This document shows, in pieces, positions 18,183 to 26,897 of a stretch of 64,000 bases of DNA. How positions within the stretch are numbered: position 1 is the first letter of the stretch; the number at the start of each line of letters is the position of its first letter. The notes beneath the pieces are model-generated. The model was not told the origin of the DNA and did not search any database. It worked only from the letters and a program-made list of their open reading frames with translations. The position numbers and the translations under genes were made by a program. This DNA is from CAZUWH01 sp964624075 (lineage in GTDB: Bacteria > Pseudomonadota > Alphaproteobacteria > Rhodospirillales > Rhodospirillaceae): contig CAZUWH010000010.1 in assembly GCA_964624075.1 (NCBI GenBank), positions 1-64,000 on the forward strand. The letters are read 5' to 3'.

Positions 18183-18716
18183 CGAGAACATCCTGGTGCT
18201 AGAGACTGGGAAGAACGCAGGCAGTCTTCCGATTCGAAACCGTGCGACTCCTGCAACCGTAGCCGACATTTTCGCAGGGATGAACCGCAAATGCACCGTT
18301 TTTCTCCCCATGAGTGGACGGGAACGGAACCGCGGATCTCCCTCAGGCAACCCTCGGGTAGGCCCGCGCATGCTAAGTATGGTGCAAGAAGTTTATGATT
18401 TCAAACAAAGTCGGGAGGAAAAGCTGCTTTTGCCAGGCAAAACCCTTCTGCCGGGAGGCTACCAATGCCTGAATGGCCCAGGCCGGGCTTTGCGGTTCCG
18501 GCTTATCGGGTTTCCGGCAGTGGGACAGCCGCCCCGGAGCCGGGGAGCGATCTTTCCGACTCGGCTCGCATTTGGACACGACGCCGCATGGAACCGGTGG
18601 GTCGGAGAGGGCGGGATCGTGACTCGGACTGTCTGGGAGACGCATTGGGTGGGACGATGCGTTCGTCACACAAAACAATACGGTCCTTGCCATTCTACTG
18701 TGGGGCACTTCTGAAA

Positions 18717-18812
18717 ATCCTCCCCCTTGGATAGCGTATCCCCTCCAGGGGGAGGGGAAGCAGGGGTGTCTCTTCTGCAAATCAGTGTCATTCCCACAAT
18801 AGGAATCGCCGC
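18717..18812. repeat. CT-rich hairpin repeat, partial copy
   Basis: A hairpin, CCCCCTTGGATAGCG then CCCCTCC-AGGGGGAGGGG, is followed by the family tail TTCTGCAAATCAGTGTC and ATTCCCACAATAGGAATC. The same tail lies at 46141-46175, and the same hairpin type lies at 31933-31970 and 46100-46128. Confidence 0.6.
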
Positions 18813-19050
18813 CTCCCCTATCAGGGGAGCTTCATGACACGTCGAACTGGCAAAGATTATGTGCATACGATGGGGGAAGTTAATCATACTGTCAGGAACT
18901 TTGCCCTTCGCCCGATGGCCGGAGAGCGAAACATGATCAAGAGCTTCGCTCCCACATCGGTTGAGAGACCGGGATCCTACCCCTGCGCAGGAACCGCCAG
19001 GGTTTATCCCTGTCACCATCGAAGCCAGGATCACCCCACCCCGTAATATC

Positions 19051-19080
19051 CATGAGCGTAAACCATGACTTACGCTCATG
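19051..19080. repeat. CATGAGCGTAA/TTACGCTCATG palindromic repeat
   Basis: Perfect 11-bp arms (19051-19061, 19070-19080) with an 8-nt loop. A second copy with 13-bp arms lies at 39022-39055 and both are followed by CCGCCGC-type sequence, so it is a dispersed family. It may form a transcript-stabilising or terminator hairpin. Confidence 0.65.
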
Positions 19081-19228
19081 GGACCGCCGCAGCGGACATT
19101 TGAGCGCGCGACACGCCCGACGCTCGTTGGCACAACGAGTTATTACGTGTAATGGTTGAAACTTGCGGTGCTTCCTGCGACTATACAGTGCACATAATCC
19201 TTCCCAGTTTGACCAGGTCGGGAAACGA

Positions 19229-19606
19229 TCAGGCCGCATCTTCCTTGCGGTTCTTGCTGGAATTGACATAGGCAATCGCCGCATGTTCGGCACAATAAGG
19301 CTTGCTGGTCAACACGCGCTTGCCGCAGAAATGGAAGCTGGCATCACGCGGGTCACCGATTGGCCAGCGGCAGGTCAATGCCGACAGCTCCACAACGGAA
19401 CGAATCCTGGCATCTTCCTTTTTTTCGATTCTGGTTCTTTTGATCGGCGATGGCCGACTGGTCAGACCCACTCGATGCGCCTTGCCGACAACGGCATTCT
19501 TGGAAACGGACAGCCGTTTGCCGATCTCTCCCGTGGTCAATCCTCCGTCCCACAAGCGCTGCAACTCGGCAATGCGCTCTTCGGTCCAAACGATCTTTTT
19601 ATCCAT
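19229..19606 (-). CDS. gcrA: GcrA-family cell cycle regulator
   Basis: GcrA binds sigma-70 RNA polymerase and activates promoters carrying CcrM-methylated GANTC sites in Alphaproteobacteria. The N-terminus matches the family closely: WTEERIAELQRLWDGGLTTG, then E-I-G-K-R-L-S-V-S-K-N-A-V-V-G-K-A-H-R-V-G-L and S-R-P-S-P-I. The C-terminal motif reads C-R-W-P-I-G-D-P-R-D-A-S-F-H-F-C-G-K with P-Y-C-A-E-H. At 125 residues it is shorter than the Caulobacter protein because the central linker is short. The start MDKKIVW at 19606 has a GAGACGG purine run upstream; the frame extends further but without family similarity. A perfect palindrome lies 20-38 bases upstream. Confidence 0.9.
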   Translation of the reverse strand: MDKKIVWTEERIAELQRLWDGGLTTGEIGKRLSVSKNAVVGKAHRVGLTSRPSPIKRTRIEKKEDARIRSVVELSALTCRWPIGDPRDASFHFCGKRVLTSKPYCAEHAAIAYVNSSKNRKEDAA

Positions 19607-19625
19607 GTTCCGTCTCGCTCCGTGG

Positions 19626-19644
19626 TTGACAACATAATTGTCAA
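19626..19644. promoter_or_regulatory. palindrome upstream of gcrA
   Basis: TTGACAA-cataa-TTGTCAA, 7-bp perfect arms, 20-38 bases before the gcrA start codon. The position suits an operator for a dimeric regulator. Each arm also resembles a -35 hexamer, but no matching -10 box is clear. Function is inference. Confidence 0.35.
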
Positions 19645-19738
19645 TACCAGTATCTATACGCATCTCCAACGAAACAAAAAAAGGCCGTGACACACACGGC
19701 CCGAGGTTAGGGAGGAAACACCCACGAAAACTGACACC

Positions 19739-19921
19739 TCACCGCAACGCGCAATGACCATGTTGCGTTGCAAGATCTGACACATCTGTTTCCTCTTGTA
19801 AAGAGAAAAATGCATAATCGTCTACCACGCGATAGACTTCCGGATTGTTCTCCCCGCAGTCACACCTTCTTGAGACCGCAAGAGAAACAAACCTATCCGT
19901 ACCTTTCGATTCTACTTTCAA
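19739..19921 (-). CDS. small hypothetical protein (60 aa), doubtful
   Basis: An open frame of 60 codons with mixed composition, containing C-D-C-G and a D-D-Y-A-F-F-S-L segment. It lies alone in AT-richer DNA between gcrA and the JAMM peptidase gene. No family is recognised and no strong ribosome binding site is seen. The rest of 19607-20171 shows nothing else. Confidence 0.2.
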   Translation of the reverse strand: MKVESKGTDRFVSLAVSRRCDCGENNPEVYRVVDDYAFFSLQEETDVSDLATQHGHCALR

Positions 19922-20171
19922 TGAGATTGATCATAAATTATACAATCTATGACTTACAAGAAATGAATGGCACCCTTTTTCATTGCATGTAGTCCTGCCA
20001 CGCGTAAGGGGGGGCTGGCACGTGATTATTGTGGAATGCGCACACAGAGAGCAAACGCCCTGCTCGTCCCAATGCGCGGACAGGAGAACTGCGCGCTCGG
20101 GAACGTTCTGGAAAACGTATTATTCCGGTGGCATTGAGGCCAAGCCTTCCTCACACGCTTTTCAAATCTTT

Positions 20172-20618
20172 TCAAGGGGTGTCGCGCGTGAGGAGCGGCA
20201 CACCATGGATCACCGTTCCAGCGAGTCTGTAGGCCCTTGTCATACCAGCCCAGCCGTTGTTGACGGCGACGATCACCCATATCAGGTCCGGCTCGAACGC
20301 CATGGCAAGGTCGGTGGAAGAGGGATACGCCGGCCTATCGGGGTGGGAGTGGTAGTGTCCGATCAGACGCTCCGCCCCGCCGCGTAAATGCCGCATTAAG
20401 GCGAGACGGGCAACCGGATCGATCTCGAAACGGTCTCGCCGCGTCATTGCCAGAAGGTTGTGGGCTGGGACCACCCGTGTCACCCGTAGCTCTCCTTCTG
20501 CTGTGACCTCCCCGGCCAGCAGGCCACAGCATTCGGCAGGATAGGCGGCCACGGCTGCGGCTCGGATTCGATCGAGATCAGCTGGAGCCAAGCTCAGGAG
20601 GCTCGGGAACGGATTCAC
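20172..20618 (-). CDS. M67/JAMM family metallopeptidase (Mov34/MPN/PAD-1)
   Basis: A 148-residue JAB/MPN+ domain protein. The zinc motif is complete: a Glu in the N-terminal helix region (Y-P-A-E-C-C-G-L-L-A-G), then H-Y-H-S-H-P-D-R-P-A-Y-P-S-S-T-D, giving the H-x-H-x7-S-x2-D signature. Bacterial members cleave isopeptide or peptide bonds next to a terminal glycine, often on ubiquitin-like sulfur carriers. Its start overlaps the stop of the upstream DUF6476-like gene by 4 bases (20615-20618), so the two are translationally coupled. Confidence 0.85.
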   Translation of the reverse strand: MNPFPSLLSLAPADLDRIRAAAVAAYPAECCGLLAGEVTAEGELRVTRVVPAHNLLAMTRRDRFEIDPVARLALMRHLRGGAERLIGHYHSHPDRPAYPSSTDLAMAFEPDLIWVIVAVNNGWAGMTRAYRLAGTVIHGVPLLTRDTP

Positions 20619-21007
20619 GGAGCAGATCCTGCCGGGACAGAGTCTGTGACGATAGTGCCAAGCACGTGGCCAGTGAGCAGGTCGATGATGACGATCCGTT
20701 GTTTCCGTCCGCCGTCATCTGCAAGCCGCAAGATCAGACGTTCCGCCCCGTCTGCCATCATGGCAACAATCCGGGTGCCGTGGGTGCCGCCGGGGGGCGA
20801 AGCCAGCGTGACCGTTCCGAAAGGGATGCGCTGGTAGCGTGACGAATCGGCAGCAGCAGCAGCTGGCGAAGAGGAAGCAGAGGCAGGGGCAGAGTCGCCG
20901 GCCTTGATGAACAGGCCATAAGCAACTATGCCTAGACCGACGACGATGCAGGCAGCCATCGCGAGGACCAGAATCTTGACCGCTTTGATGGTACGCTCAT
21001 CCGACAA
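20615..21007 (-). CDS. DUF6476-like single-pass membrane protein
   Basis: A 130-residue protein with one helix near the N-terminus (I-L-V-L-A-M-A-A-C-I-V-V-G-L-G-I-V-A-Y-G-L-F), an Ala/Ser linker and a periplasmic C-terminal half with I-P-F-G-T-V-T-L-A and R-I-V-I-I-D-L-L-T-G. This layout, and its place divergent from rluD in Alphaproteobacteria, fits the DUF6476 family. Function is unknown. It diverges from rluD across about 30 bases and overlaps the JAMM peptidase gene by 4 bases. Confidence 0.65.
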   Translation of the reverse strand: MSDERTIKAVKILVLAMAACIVVGLGIVAYGLFIKAGDSAPASASSSPAAAAADSSRYQRIPFGTVTLASPPGGTHGTRIVAMMADGAERLILRLADDGGRKQRIVIIDLLTGHVLGTIVTDSVPAGSAP

Positions 21008-21039
21008 GACTTCCCCCCCTTGAAGCAGGAAACATTTGC

Positions 21040-22017
21040 ATGATAGCCGATGATACGCCTGGCATGTCTTCCTTTGCGTTCAAGATGTACGTCACGCCGG
21101 AACAGGCCGGCTTGCGGCTGGATCAATGTGTGGTGCCCCCATTGTCCCGCTCGCGTCTCAAGGCCTTGATTCTGGACGGGCAGGTAACGGTGGATGGCAT
21201 AGCGATCCAGGATCCGGCCATCCGGCTGCACAAGGGGCAGAACGTGGAGGTTGTAGTTCCCGCACCCAGGCCGGCGCATCCTGCACCGCAGGCGATTCCC
21301 CTTGACGTCGTGTACGAAGACACGGACGTGATTGTGATTGACAAGCCGGCCGGCATGGTAGTCCATCCAGCCCCTGGCACGCTGGATGCGACTGTGGTCA
21401 ATGCCCTTCTGGCTCATTGCGGGACTCGTCTGTCGGGCGTAGGCGGAGTCAGGCGTCCGGGCATCGTGCATCGTCTCGACAAGGGAACCAGTGGTCTTTT
21501 GGTGGTGGCCAAAACTGACCTGGCCCATCATGGCCTTGCCGCCCAATTCGCCGCCCATCGGGTGGAGCGGGCCTATAAGGCGGTGGTGTGGGGTGTTCCG
21601 TACCCGTCCGGGGGGGTGATTGAGAGAAATATCGGCCGGCATCCCATCGATCGGAAAAAGATGGCCGTGGTGAAAAGTGGTGGCAAGTCGGCCTTGACAC
21701 GCTACCAGGTGGAGCAGGTTTTCGGCCGAACAGCCAGTCTGATCGAGTGCCGTTTGGCCACGGGGCGCACGCATCAAATCCGGGTACACATGGCTTCAGT
21801 CGGACACTCTCTCGTCGGGGATGCGGTGTATGGCCGCGTCCCTTCTTTGCAGGGACTACCGCAGGTGGCAGCGATAGCCTTGCGGAATTTTCCGCGCCAA
21901 GCCCTTCACGCATATTTGATCGGCTTTTGCCATCCAAGAACAGGAAACCGGCTGCACTTTCAAAGCATATTACCTCTTTATATCAAAGAGTTAATAAAAC
22001 TTTTAGAGACTCACTAA
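21040..22017 (+). CDS. rluD: RluA/RluD-family 23S rRNA pseudouridine synthase
   Basis: Converts uridines of large-subunit rRNA to pseudouridine in the cytoplasm. An S4 RNA-binding region at the N-terminus (G-L-R-L-D-Q-C-V, then L-I-L-D-G-Q-V-T-V-D-G) precedes the catalytic domain with H-R-L-D-K-G-T-S-G-L-L-V (catalytic Asp near residue 144-148) and G-R-T-H-Q-I-R-V-H. The 325 residues are typical of RluD. The start could also be M9 or M15. It lies immediately upstream of rpoH on the same strand, the usual alphaproteobacterial order. The 3' end is AT-rich compared with the body of the gene. Confidence 0.9.
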   Translation: MIADDTPGMSSFAFKMYVTPEQAGLRLDQCVVPPLSRSRLKALILDGQVTVDGIAIQDPAIRLHKGQNVEVVVPAPRPAHPAPQAIPLDVVYEDTDVIVIDKPAGMVVHPAPGTLDATVVNALLAHCGTRLSGVGGVRRPGIVHRLDKGTSGLLVVAKTDLAHHGLAAQFAAHRVERAYKAVVWGVPYPSGGVIERNIGRHPIDRKKMAVVKSGGKSALTRYQVEQVFGRTASLIECRLATGRTHQIRVHMASVGHSLVGDAVYGRVPSLQGLPQVAAIALRNFPRQALHAYLIGFCHPRTGNRLHFQSILPLYIKELIKLLETH

Positions 22018-22166
22018 ATTTTGATATACCTGACTAAAAAACTGCGTTATTATTTGATCTTGTATGAGGGGTATGGTACCGTTGTCTGTGGATATGGGAG
22101 GACGGTCGTTACGCATGGTCCGTCGTGGTACGGGTAGGCCTCTCAATTTCGAAGGGAGAGATCGGC

Positions 22167-23051
22167 ATGGCTTCGTATTCACGAAATCTTTTGGTAGTAC
22201 ATGAGAACAGCCTCAGCCTCTATTTGCAAGAAATCCGCAAGTTTCCAATGCTTGCAGCGGAGATAGAATATGAGCTTGCCAAGGATTACAAGAAAAGCGA
22301 GAATCTTAATGCAGCACACAAGCTGGTAACGAGCCATTTGCGTCTGGTAGCAAAGATTGCCATGGGCTATCGGGGGTATGGTCTGCCCATGGGGGAGGTC
22401 ATTTCCGAGGGCAATGTAGGTCTGCTGCAGGCGGTGAGTCGCTTTGACCCGGACCGTGGCTTCCGGCTGGCCACTTATGCCATGTGGTGGATTCGTGCTG
22501 CCATCCAGGAGTACATCCTGCATTCGTGGTCGTTGGTGAAAATTGGAACGACAGCCGCACAGAAGAAACTTTTTTTCAACTTGCGCCGACTGAAAGGACA
22601 GATGCAGGTCATTGAGGAAGGCGAACTGTCCCCTGGACATGTGCGCTTCATCGCCGAGAAGCTGGATGTTCCTGAAGGGGATGTAGTGCAGATGAATCAG
22701 CGTCTAGCCAGTCCCGACCACTCGCTCAATGCCCCGGTACGGATAGATGGCGAGGGCGAATGGCAGGATTTCCTGATGGATGAGACGGAAAGCCAGGAAG
22801 CGACCCTGGCTAATCGCGAAGAAATGGGACAGCGACGCAATTTGCTGGCCATGGCCATGAAGACACTGAATGAACGCGAACGCCACATCCTCATCGAGCG
22901 ACGACTACGTGACACGCCAACCACCCTGGAAGACTTGAGTCAGCATTACGATATTTCACGGGAACGGGTGCGCCAAATCGAGGTGCGAGCATTCGAAAAA
23001 CTGCAGAAATCGATGCGGGGCGCCTTGATGAAACAAACGGCCAGTGGGTGA
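22167..23051 (+). CDS. rpoH: RNA polymerase heat-shock sigma factor RpoH (sigma-32)
   Basis: Directs transcription of heat-shock genes. Region 2 reads S-H-L-R-L-V-A-K-I-A-M-G-Y-R-G-Y-G-L-P and G-F-R-L-A-T-Y-A-M-W-W-I-R-A-A-I-Q-E-Y. The RpoH box, Q-K-K-L-F-F-N-L-R, separates sigma-32 from other group 3 factors. Region 4 contains L-N-E-R-E-R-H-I-L and I-S-R-E-R-V-R-Q-I-E. I start at the ATG at 22167 (MASYSRN) because GGGAGAG lies seven bases upstream; the frame is open further 5'. Length is then 294 residues, normal for the family. The 22018-22166 leader is AT-rich. Confidence 0.94.
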   Translation: MASYSRNLLVVHENSLSLYLQEIRKFPMLAAEIEYELAKDYKKSENLNAAHKLVTSHLRLVAKIAMGYRGYGLPMGEVISEGNVGLLQAVSRFDPDRGFRLATYAMWWIRAAIQEYILHSWSLVKIGTTAAQKKLFFNLRRLKGQMQVIEEGELSPGHVRFIAEKLDVPEGDVVQMNQRLASPDHSLNAPVRIDGEGEWQDFLMDETESQEATLANREEMGQRRNLLAMAMKTLNERERHILIERRLRDTPTTLEDLSQHYDISRERVRQIEVRAFEKLQKSMRGALMKQTASG

Positions 23052-24000
23052 TGCATGAGTCTTGGAAGCGTCAGCGCCCTTGTCTCACCATCATCATGCT
23101 CGGGCCTGGCCCGCTGCATCCACGCGGTTCTGCCTGGTGTGGAGCGATCCACTCCAGCGGTATGGCCCGGCGTGGATGCCAAGGCCACAGGGTCGGGCGC
23201 AGGCTAATCGGGTGAAGGTATACATTCCCGCAACCAAGCCCCCCCTGGATGGGGGAGGGTGTTTTTTGGGAGAGGGTCGAGAGGGGAGAGGGTCGAGAGG
23301 GGAGGGGGGAGTATACGGCGCCTTCCGCTTGGCACCTGTCAGCCCGTGCGTCTGATGGCGTGACCGCCGCCCCACGAGCCCCCCCTCCTTCTCCCCTCCA
23401 CCGCCAGACCAGACGTCACGATCACCCCCACCCCAACCCTTCCCCGATCCAATGGGGAGAGGGGCTTTCCTCCAGGGGAAGGGCTTGACGGAATAGGAAC
23501 TTGTACTTTCACCCGATGGCCCTGGTCAAGCGTAACAGCCCTTGACAAGACTCTCCATGGCATGGCAGCTCTTCCGAGAGAAGGCGTGAAATCTCACGCA
23601 GTCTCTGAATGGGCATTGGCCTGCGGAAGGGGTCTGCAGACTTGCTATCCTAAAATGGCAAAGAGCCGGGTGGAAGCGTGTCTGCCTCTCCCCTATGCTG
23701 TCATGGCGTGGAAGGGCTAGGAAGCATTCCGGTAGCATCCCTTGCAAGGGCCAGTCAGGGGGGGGGAAAAGGCGAAAGCCGAGGGCGCTGCAACGGGCGG
23801 GTGGGCTGACGGGAACATGGCCCCTGAAGTTGCCCTGTCCCTGATGCGGTATGCCTCGCATAGCAGAGTCCCTCGGGAAGTTACGACAGGGACGAAAACT
23901 ATCAGAGTATAGTGTATAAGCTGATGGGTTCCCAATCTGTCCATCGGAGAGCAATCCTGCCGGAAATGAGACCGCCTATGCCCTGTGTTCACGTCGTGTC
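23052..24000. other. long non-coding stretch with hairpins and a small tandem repeat
   Basis: About 950 bases between rpoH and the penicillin-binding protein gene without a convincing gene. It holds a GC hairpin at 23240-23258, two tandem copies of a 16-nt unit GAGAGGGTCGAGAGGG (23270-23285, 23286-23301) followed by a G run, and a second CT/GA hairpin near 23436-23470. The minus-strand frame at 23526-23954 has no family features. The high purine/pyrimidine asymmetry resembles the CT-rich hairpin repeats elsewhere. Confidence 0.45.
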
Positions 24001-26046
24001 ATGATCGGGCTGTTGCCCAAGTCTGGAGGCAATCGCGGCAACCCTGATCTGCGTGCCGATCCGATAGACGCTCTCTATTCCCGGCGTGCCACGCGCAAGG
24101 CACACGGCGCGCCACGCTCCAGACGCCCGCACTGCCAGCCCCTGGTGCGACGGCGCTGGTTGTTGTGGCGTGTGGCAGGCTGGACCCTGACGGCGCTCAT
24201 CTGGGGTGTCATCGTCGTGCTGGGCATGGTGGCATGGTATGCCGCCGATCTGCCCGACGTGCAAAGCGCTGCCGCCCTGCAACGACGACCGGGCGTGACA
24301 ATCCTCTCCGCCGATGGGGAGGCCATCGCCGCTTTCGGCGACTTATATGGCGATCCGGTCCGGGTGAAGGATCTGCCCGCGTATGTGCCGCAGGCGGTGC
24401 TGGCGATTGAGGACCGTCGCTTCTATTCCCATTTCGGCGTCGATCCCCTCAGCATCCTGCGCGCCGCCATCGCTAATTTCCAGGCTGGCCGCGTAGCGCA
24501 GGGGGGCAGCACTATCACCCAACAGGTTGCGAAAAACCTGTTTCTGACCCAGGAGCGCCATTTCAAACGCAAAATGCAAGAGCTGTTGCTGTCCCTGTGG
24601 CTTGAATACACCTTCACTAAGGAGCAGGTTCTGAGCCTTTACCTGAACCGGGTTTACCTTGGCTCCGGTGTCTATGGAATCGACGCCGCGGCGCATCGCT
24701 ATTTTGGCCGTCCGGCCCGGGAACTGACCCTGTACCAGGCCGCCATGCTGGCCGGCCTGCCCAAGGCGCCATCCCGCTACAACCCTGCCACCGACCTGGA
24801 AGCCGCTGACCGTCGGGCCCGCCAGGTACTAGCTGCCATGGTTGCCGCAGGTTTCCTGGAGCCGCAAAAGGCCAGAGTCGTGGAGGCCACTGCCGCCGTG
24901 GCCCTGCTCGGCGGGATGGTGCCGACGGGACGATACTTCGCCGACTGGATCCTAGCCCAGGTTCCGGCACTTGCCGGTCCTGTCGATCGTGATCTGACGG
25001 TTCTGACCACTCTTGACCGGGTTCTACAGGTAGGGGTTGAAAATATCCTTGAAACCACGCTAGCTACTCCAACGGCTATCAAAGCCAATGTCGGCCAGGG
25101 GGCCGTGGTAGTGCTGACGCCAGAAGGTGCCGTGCGGGCTCTGGCGGGAGGACGCGACTACGGCGACAGCCAGTTCAACCGTGCCACGCAAGGGGTGCGC
25201 CAGCCGGGCTCAGCCTTCAAGCCGTTCGTCTTTCTTGCCGGCCTGGAGAGTGGACTTGCGCCGAATGCGTTCATCGATGATGCGCCCATTACCGTCGGCA
25301 AATGGCGACCAAGGAACTTTTCCGGTCGTTACGAGGGACCGGTGAGTCTGACCCATGCCTTGGCCCATTCCATCAATACCGTTGCGGTACGGATTGCGGA
25401 TCGGGCCGGCCTGTCCAGGGTAGCCGAGGTCGGAAAGCGGCTTGATCTTCCCATGCCCGCCAAGCCCGATGCCACCCTGGCGCTCGGGACGAGCGAAGTG
25501 ACACTGCTCGACCTGACAGCCGCCTATGCCACCCTGGCTGCCGGGGGACGAAAAGCCATACCGTTTGGAATCGCTGAGATCCGCGACCGAGAGGGGCGGA
25601 TTCTTTACCGTCGCCCGCGTGAACCGGGCCTACAAGTGGTCCAGCCCGGTACGGTTGCCACCCTGACCCGGTTCATGACGAGCGTGCTGACGGAAGGAAC
25701 GGGGCGCAAGGCGGCCCTGGAACGACCGGCTGCCGGCAAGACCGGCACTACCCAGGAATTCCGCGATGCCTGGTTCGTGGGGTTCACGGCTGACTACGTG
25801 GGCGGTGTATGGGTAGGGAATGACGATAATACGTCCATGAAGAAAGAAATGACCGGCGGCAATCTGCCGGCCCAGCTCTGGCGAGAGATGATGTTGCTGG
25901 CCCACCGTTCCCTGCCGGTGCGGGGCTTGCCCGGTGTCGACAGCCAGATGCCGGTGGCCGTGGAGGCCAAGCTTCCGATCCAGGCACCCGTCAAGGAATC
26001 AGAAGGAGGACTCGATGGGTTGATCCGTTCCCTGTTCGGTGGATAG
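24001..26046 (+). CDS. class A penicillin-binding protein 1A (transglycosylase/transpeptidase)
   Basis: Bifunctional peptidoglycan synthase of 681 residues. After a basic cytoplasmic tail there is one membrane helix (L-T-A-L-I-W-G-V-I-V-V-L-G-M-V-A-W). The GT51 transglycosylase domain has E-D-R-R-F-Y-S-H-F-G-V-D and G-G-S-T-I-T-Q-Q-V-A-K-N. The transpeptidase has the active-site G-S-A-F-K-P-F (Ser near residue 404), S-I-N and K-T-G-T-T. The start is the ATG at 24001; a shorter N-terminus is possible. It is monocistronic after a long non-coding region. Confidence 0.92.
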   Translation: MIGLLPKSGGNRGNPDLRADPIDALYSRRATRKAHGAPRSRRPHCQPLVRRRWLLWRVAGWTLTALIWGVIVVLGMVAWYAADLPDVQSAAALQRRPGVTILSADGEAIAAFGDLYGDPVRVKDLPAYVPQAVLAIEDRRFYSHFGVDPLSILRAAIANFQAGRVAQGGSTITQQVAKNLFLTQERHFKRKMQELLLSLWLEYTFTKEQVLSLYLNRVYLGSGVYGIDAAAHRYFGRPARELTLYQAAMLAGLPKAPSRYNPATDLEAADRRARQVLAAMVAAGFLEPQKARVVEATAAVALLGGMVPTGRYFADWILAQVPALAGPVDRDLTVLTTLDRVLQVGVENILETTLATPTAIKANVGQGAVVVLTPEGAVRALAGGRDYGDSQFNRATQGVRQPGSAFKPFVFLAGLESGLAPNAFIDDAPITVGKWRPRNFSGRYEGPVSLTHALAHSINTVAVRIADRAGLSRVAEVGKRLDLPMPAKPDATLALGTSEVTLLDLTAAYATLAAGGRKAIPFGIAEIRDREGRILYRRPREPGLQVVQPGTVATLTRFMTSVLTEGTGRKAALERPAAGKTGTTQEFRDAWFVGFTADYVGGVWVGNDDNTSMKKEMTGGNLPAQLWREMMLLAHRSLPVRGLPGVDSQMPVAVEAKLPIQAPVKESEGGLDGLIRSLFGG

Positions 26047-26099
26047 AACGAAACGGGACCATGCTTTTCCCATCCCCTGCTGTCCCTGTTTCTCTTTTG

Positions 26100-26430
26100 C
26101 CAGGACTGGCGTTGGCGCGAGCGCCAACGCCATGAGAACGACAAGTTGCCGCAGGCGGAGCAGCTTTTCCAAGCGGCTACGCGTGTCCTTATCGACGAAG
26201 GGTTGGCGGGGCGGCAAAGCCGCCAGACGGCACCGTACCCAGTCGAGCCAGCTGTGAATGAAGGAGAGCTCTTCGGCTACTGGAACATCGGGCGGCAGAA
26301 CCAAAAGCAATCTGCCTGCGCCTGGATCGACCCGTAGGCTCACGCGGCAGACGGAAGTGCTGCGGCAGACCCGTACCAGCACTGGAGAACCATCCACCTC
26401 AACCCTACTTGCGAAACAGGGTATCGGCAT
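26100..26430 (-). pseudogene. YgjP-like (DUF45/M48) metallopeptidase, N-terminal fragment
   Basis: From the ATG at 26430 the frame matches the N-terminal beta region of YgjP-type metallopeptidases: R-V-C-R-S-T-S-V-C-R-V-S-L-R-V-D-P, G-R-L-L-L-V-L-P-P-D-V and W-L-D-W-V-R-C-R-L-A-A-L-P-P-R-Q-P-F. After about 110 residues it runs into unrelated sequence; the zinc-binding H-E-L-x-H part is absent. So it is a 3'-truncated gene fragment, convergent with the penicillin-binding protein gene whose end lies close by. Confidence 0.5.
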
Positions 26431-26593
26431 GAATACGCGCTTTCTGCTTGTCGGTAATGGCTGTATGTGCCCGGGCGATTTCCGTTTCCAGGGCATGGAC
26501 ATATTCCCCCGGTGCCGTGATGGATATGGTCACAGGATCACGCAACAACGGGAAGACCCTGGGCGGTTCCGGATCCTCTAAGTCAGATATCAC
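26405..26593 (-). CDS. small hypothetical protein (62 aa)
   Basis: A 62-residue, charged, probably helical protein (V-H-A-L-E-T-E-I-A-R-A-H-T-A-I-T-D-K-Q-K-A-R-I). It overlaps the start of the YgjP-like fragment by about 26 bases on the same strand, as in a two-gene operon. I do not recognise the family. The regular composition and the overlap argue that it was a real gene. Confidence 0.4.
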   Translation of the reverse strand: MISDLEDPEPPRVFPLLRDPVTISITAPGEYVHALETEIARAHTAITDKQKARIHADTLFRK

Positions 26594-26748
26594 TATGTCT
26601 GTTTCCCGTGGGCGCAGGTCGTTGGAACCTCTCGTGACCGATTATAGCGCATTATTTTTCATGGGGCCAACATGTAAGCTCGCCCCCCCTTTAACGGTGC
26701 GCAAGATGGCACAGAAGGAGAAGGCCGATAGGCATAGGCAGTCGGCAC

Positions 26749-26832
26749 CTTGAAAGATCGTCACGCCCGCGCAGGCGGGCATCTATGATATGCTGGCAAG
26801 CATGGATTCCCGCTCTCGCGAGAATGACAAGA
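26749..26832. repeat. composite double-hairpin (REP-like) repeat, copy 1 (inverted)
   Basis: Contains GCCCGCGCAGGCGGGCAT (26767-26784) and, further on, ATTCCCGCTCTCGCGAGAAT, with an outer flank GAAAGATCGTCA. The same flank and paired hairpins occur at 32262-32384, 39681-39770 and 46247-46344. This copy is inverted relative to the copies at 32262 and 39681. Confidence 0.7.
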
Positions 26833-26897
26833 CGTAAGTTGCGCGGGAATGAGGAAATGTAAACTTCTCTGGAATGGTGAAGTATAAATAATGCAAG

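Larger units (their letters stand above)
18183..19228. other. non-coding stretch with two repeat-family copies
   Basis: Between the cold-shock gene and gcrA no gene is convincing. It contains a copy of the CT-rich hairpin repeat (18717-18812) and a GTAA/TTAC palindromic repeat (19051-19080), listed separately. Frames at 18465-18734 and 18666-19133 run through the repeats and look spurious. Confidence 0.45.

Noticed and set aside
19051..19080. Rho-independent terminator of gcrA
   Set aside because: Strong hairpin but no T-run, and the same unit recurs elsewhere in other contexts, so it is listed as a repeat.
23526..23954. Minus-strand ORF of 142 codons between rpoH and the penicillin-binding protein gene
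   Set aside because: No motifs, cysteine- and proline-rich random-looking composition, overlaps hairpin DNA.
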